This document shows, one piece after another, positions 61,077-64,000 of a stretch of 64,000 bases of DNA. Position 1 is the first letter of the stretch. Each line of letters opens with the position of its first letter. The translations under genes and the position numbers were made by a program. The stretch is from assembly GCA_024235395.1 (NCBI GenBank), contig JACKMK010000001.1:744001-808000 (forward strand), given 5' to 3'. Below the pieces are notes generated by a model, which ran no database searches, had not been told where the DNA came from, and saw nothing but the letters and a program-made list of their open reading frames with translations. Source of the stretch: Chromatiaceae bacterium (GTDB lineage Bacteria; Pseudomonadota; Gammaproteobacteria; Chromatiales; Chromatiaceae).

Positions 61077-61610
61077 ATGTCGAAACCGAAATCCGAGTCA
61101 GGCAAGGAACCACCGCGGATCCGTTTCGGCGACGACCTGCTGCCAGCGCACGATGTCTGGCACAAGATGGAAACCGTCAACGTGGTGGTCGACGCGATCG
61201 ACCGCTTCAACCAGAAGTTTCCCGAACTGGCCAGCGCGACCACGCGCGACGTGGTACCGCTGGTGCGCCAACGGCTCAAGGATATCGAATTGCATATGCC
61301 CTACAAGGGCAGTCAGGCGGACCTTGCCGAGCTGGCGGTGAATCTGCTCTCCAGCATGTCGCCGGAAGAGGTGATCGATACCCTCGAGCAGGAGCACGGC
61401 GCCCGGATCGGGATCGTCGACCTCATCCAACTGGCCGGGGACGCGGCCTATCGCGCGGCTCTGAGCCGCGAAGCCACCGAGTACGAACTCAACCGCATTT
61501 CACCGCAGCAGGCGGCCGACCTGTGGAACGACCTGGGACGTCCGGCACCCGGCGGTGGCCTGTGGAATGCCGCCAAGGTGCAGGCCCTGTTGCTGCTCAA
61601 GCCGGACTGA
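61077..61610 (+). CDS. Unknown helical cytosolic protein
   Basis: 177 residues from the ATG at 61077 (GGGGGGGAA just upstream). No signal peptide or membrane helix. The protein is mostly helical with conserved-looking blocks FNQKFPELASATTRDVVPLVRQRLKD and EYELNRISPQQAADLWNDLGRP. No family is recognised. It is 115 nt after the kinase gene and convergent with msrB. Confidence 0.6.
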   Translation: MSKPKSESGKEPPRIRFGDDLLPAHDVWHKMETVNVVVDAIDRFNQKFPELASATTRDVVPLVRQRLKDIELHMPYKGSQADLAELAVNLLSSMSPEEVIDTLEQEHGARIGIVDLIQLAGDAAYRAALSREATEYELNRISPQQAADLWNDLGRPAPGGGLWNAAKVQALLLLKPD

Positions 61611-61616
61611 GCGCCA

Positions 61617-62030
61617 TCACTCGCCGTCACCGTCCCCGGTCGTATCCAGATCCAGCGAAACCGAGTTGATGCAATAGCGCAGACCGGTCGGGCGCGGCCC
61701 ATCGGGAAACACGTGACCGAGATGCGACCCACAGCGCCGGCAATGCACCTCGGTACGCACCATGCCATGGCTTTGATCGGTCTCGGTCGCGACAGACTCG
61801 CCGTTCACCGGTTGCCAGAAGCTGGGCCAGCCTGTGCCCGAGTCGAACTTGGCCGACGCATCGAACAAGGGCTCACCGCACGCCGCGCAGCGGTACAGGC
61901 CGGGTGTCTTGGTATCCCAATAGGCGCCGGTGAAGGCGCGTTCAGTGCCTTTCTCCCGGCATACGTGGTATTGCTCCTCGGACAAGGTCTCGCGCCACTC
62001 CGCATCTGTCCGGTCGAACTTTTCTGTCAT
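61617..62030 (-). CDS. msrB: Peptide-methionine (R)-S-oxide reductase
   Basis: 137 residues from the ATG at 62030. Zinc-binding pairs CAAC and CRRC, the substrate segment SGTGWPSFWQPV, and the catalytic Cys in GLRYCINSVSL. The short form with no signal peptide is cytosolic MsrB, reducing methionine-R-sulfoxide in proteins with thioredoxin. Confidence 0.96.
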   Translation of the reverse strand: MTEKFDRTDAEWRETLSEEQYHVCREKGTERAFTGAYWDTKTPGLYRCAACGEPLFDASAKFDSGTGWPSFWQPVNGESVATETDQSHGMVRTEVHCRRCGSHLGHVFPDGPRPTGLRYCINSVSLDLDTTGDGDGE

Positions 62031-62151
62031 TGCCCCAACTCCGCTACTACCGCCCAAAGACCGGGCCAATCCGACCCGTATTGCGCTTGATTGCTTTTTG
62101 TGCCGGTCACTATACTCGCTGGCTCATTCACGATTGCCAATGGGTCTCGCC

Positions 62152-63333
62152 ATGCCGACTAGCGCCTTCCACCCACCGCTCCGCACCCTGATGGGTCCCG
62201 GCCCCTCCGACGTGCCGCCGCGGGTCCTCGAAGCACTCGGCCGGCCCACGATAGGCCACCTGGACCCGAAATTCATCGACCTGATGGACGAGGTCAAGGC
62301 GCTGCTGCAATACGTGTTGCAGACACAGAATGCGCTCACCATGCCGGTTTCTGCGCCCGGTTCGGCGGGCATGGAGGCCTGTTTCGTCAATCTGGTCGAA
62401 CCCGGCGAAAAGGTGATCGTCTGCCAGAACGGCGTCTTCGGTGGACGTATGAAGGAAAACGTCGAGCGCTGCGGAGGCCAGGCCGTCCTGGTGCAGGACC
62501 CCTGGGGACAGGCGGTCGACCCGCAGAAACTGGAAGACGCGCTGATTGCCAACCCGGATGCGCGGGTGGTCGCGTTCGTACACGCAGAGACCTCGACCGG
62601 CGCGCAGTCGGACGCCAAGACGCTGGTCGAACTCGCCCACCGCCACGACTGCCTGGCGATCGTCGATGCCGTGACTTCGCTGGCCGGCACACCGCTGTTG
62701 GTGGACGATTGGGAGATCGACGCGGTGTATTCGGGCACCCAGAAGTGTCTCTCGTGCGTACCGGGCATCTCACCAGTCAGCTTCAGCGAGCGGGCCCAGC
62801 ACAAGATCGTCAACCGTCAGCACAAGGTGCAGAGCTGGTTCCTCGATATGAACCTGGTAATGGGCTATTGGGGCAACGGCTCACGCCGGGCCTACCACCA
62901 CACCGCGCCGGTCAACGCGATGTATGCGCTGCACGAATCTCTGCTGATGGTGCGCGAAGAAGGCCTGGAAAACGGCTGGGCGCGCCACCAGCGCAATCAC
63001 GAGGCGCTGAAGGCCGGTCTCGAGGCGATGGGCATCGGCTTTGTGGTCGACGAAGCGCACAGACTGCCGCAACTCAACGCCGTGTGGATCCCGCAAGGCG
63101 TCGACGATGCGGCCGTGCGCACCCGGCTGCTCGACGAACACCATATCGAGATCGGCGCCGGACTGGGTGAACTGGCCGGTAAGGTGTGGCGCATCGGGCT
63201 GATGGGCTACAGCAGCCGCATCGAAAACATCACCCGTTGCCTGGGGGCCCTCGACGGTGTACTTGCGGATATCGGCGCACCGGTTAACCACGGCGTCGCA
63301 CTGCCGGCGGCGGAAAAGGTCCTGGCCGCCTGA
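62152..63333 (+). CDS. Alanine/serine-glyoxylate-type aminotransferase
   Basis: About 393 residues; ATG at 62140 or 62152 (neither has a clear ribosome site; the second fits the family start FHPPLRTLMGPGPS). Class V PLP fold: GRPTIGHLDPKF, AGMEACFVNLVEPGEKV, HAETSTGAQ, DAVTSLAG and PLP-lysine YSGTQKCLSCVPG. Members move the amino group between glyoxylate and alanine or serine (photorespiration-like, C2 and serine metabolism). The following gene starts 5 nt after the stop. Confidence 0.9.
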   Translation: MPTSAFHPPLRTLMGPGPSDVPPRVLEALGRPTIGHLDPKFIDLMDEVKALLQYVLQTQNALTMPVSAPGSAGMEACFVNLVEPGEKVIVCQNGVFGGRMKENVERCGGQAVLVQDPWGQAVDPQKLEDALIANPDARVVAFVHAETSTGAQSDAKTLVELAHRHDCLAIVDAVTSLAGTPLLVDDWEIDAVYSGTQKCLSCVPGISPVSFSERAQHKIVNRQHKVQSWFLDMNLVMGYWGNGSRRAYHHTAPVNAMYALHESLLMVREEGLENGWARHQRNHEALKAGLEAMGIGFVVDEAHRLPQLNAVWIPQGVDDAAVRTRLLDEHHIEIGAGLGELAGKVWRIGLMGYSSRIENITRCLGALDGVLADIGAPVNHGVALPAAEKVLAA

Positions 63334-63338
63334 AGCCC

Positions 63339-63929
63339 ATGCGCCGGGCTCGGCGTCGGCGACCGCGTTCCCGCCTGCTGCTGATCGTCGCCGCGCTCGC
63401 CAGCATCATCGTCGGTTATTACGCCGGCCAGTATTGGCAGCGGCGGCCACTGGAGGGTCTGTCGGTGCAGGTCTTCGACCAGGGGCGCCCGATCACCTAC
63501 CCAGAGCAGTTCGGGATCGGGTTTGACAACCGACATTGGCGCCTGTTTCTGGCGGTCGACACGCGCCAACCGGCGTGTCGTGAACTGCTGCGGCATTTTG
63601 CGTTGGTCGTCAATCGCCTCGCCGCCTGGCCCAAGGTTCAGGCGAAGCTGCGTCTCACGCTGTTGGCCTACGATCGACCGGGGAGCGACGCGATCGCGGC
63701 GTTCACCGGCGGCGTGAACTGGGTCGACGTGGTGACTGCGGATGCCGGGTCCTTGGATGCGGTCACGCAACAGCTTGATATCCAGCCGCACGGCACCATC
63801 TGGTGCTCCGAAGGGACCGCGGGCGGCGTCCTGGTCGCGCCAAAGCACCGTGCCTGGGCGCGGATCCCGATGGAACCGGCCGCTGTCATGGCACGCAACA
63901 TCGCCGGTGTCGTCGGCTTCGTGGAATAA
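63339..63929 (+). CDS. Membrane-anchored thioredoxin- or SCO-like protein
   Basis: 196 residues. An Arg-rich start, one membrane helix (LLLIVAALASIIVGYYAGQYW) and a periplasmic domain with LFLAVDTRQPACRELLRHF. The strand/helix layout looks like a thioredoxin or SCO fold, but there is one Cys in place of the CxxxC pair of copper chaperones, so metal transfer is doubtful. It is 5 nt after the aminotransferase gene and 7 nt before the next start. Confidence 0.55.
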   Translation: MRRARRRRPRSRLLLIVAALASIIVGYYAGQYWQRRPLEGLSVQVFDQGRPITYPEQFGIGFDNRHWRLFLAVDTRQPACRELLRHFALVVNRLAAWPKVQAKLRLTLLAYDRPGSDAIAAFTGGVNWVDVVTADAGSLDAVTQQLDIQPHGTIWCSEGTAGGVLVAPKHRAWARIPMEPAAVMARNIAGVVGFVE

Positions 63930-63936
63930 TTACCCA

Positions 63937-64000
63937 ATGTCATCCTCCAAACCACCCGGTCTGCTCGACCATCTATCGACCGCGTTGTTGCGGGTCCTGC
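63937..64000 (+). CDS. Start of a further gene, cut by window end
   Basis: ATG at 63937 opens a frame reading SSSKPPGLLDHLSTALLRVL at the window edge, 7 nt after the preceding stop. Too little is present to assign a family; the opening weakly recalls phosphatidylserine decarboxylase N-termini. Confidence 0.5.
   Translation, partial: MSSSKPPGLLDHLSTALLRVL

Overview
The window is GC-rich, densely coded bacterial DNA that looks like a gammaproteobacterial chromosome. The evidence is the queA-tgt-yajC-secD-secF order, a CheV protein, an rnf operon, a Zur-type znu cluster and a PhoP/PhoQ-like pair. An SQR-type flavoprotein, a TauE/SafE carrier, O-acetylhomoserine sulfhydrylase and a giant pyruvate:ferredoxin oxidoreductase inside rnf point to a free-living or symbiotic sulfur-oxidising (Chromatiales-like) lineage. 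That placement is inference. There is no transposase, integrase, rRNA or CRISPR array.

Layout. 1-6.7 kb (minus): two DUF3604 genes around an outer-membrane protein gene, then a secreted protein with four internal repeats. 6.7-7.85 kb: a gene-poor stretch. 7.85-12.8 kb: poorly characterised secreted, lipoprotein and membrane genes, including an HTTM-like/DCC set. 13-26 kb: housekeeping metabolism (cardiolipin synthase, acetoacetyl-CoA synthetase, aminotransferase, PfkB kinase, SQR-like flavoprotein, HerA-like ATPase, MetY, glycosyltransferase). 26-31.8 kb: SecDF-YajC and queuosine genes, with a candidate small RNA on the opposite strand between tgt and queA. 31.8-37.6 kb: seven plus-strand genes lying between two tRNA-Leu(CAA) genes that differ at one base. 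They include a small GTPase, a Roadblock/LC7 protein, a receiver-like protein, a PAS protein and a cytosolic PhnD-like protein. 38.0 kb: a TIR-domain protein.

38.7-50 kb (minus): rnfB, a 1641-residue pyruvate:ferredoxin oxidoreductase with a C-terminal ferredoxin domain, rnfC-D-G-E-A, a Cys-rich membrane peptide and a ferredoxin-NADP reductase. This is a compact unit linking pyruvate, ferredoxin, NAD(P)H and an ion gradient. 50.7-55 kb: CheV, MogA, and a TPR lipoprotein with a class III cyclase. 55-58 kb: Zur-controlled zinc uptake (znuA-zur-znuC-znuB). 58-61 kb: an envelope-stress-like operon (glycine-zipper protein, PepSY-like protein, response regulator, sensor kinase). 61-64 kb: an unknown gene, MsrB, an alanine/serine-glyoxylate-type aminotransferase, a membrane-anchored thioredoxin/SCO-like protein and the first codons of one more gene.

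The best candidates for something undescribed are the conservon-like GTPase/Roadblock operon between the duplicated tRNA genes, the tgt/queA small RNA, and the ferredoxin-fused pyruvate oxidoreductase inside rnf.
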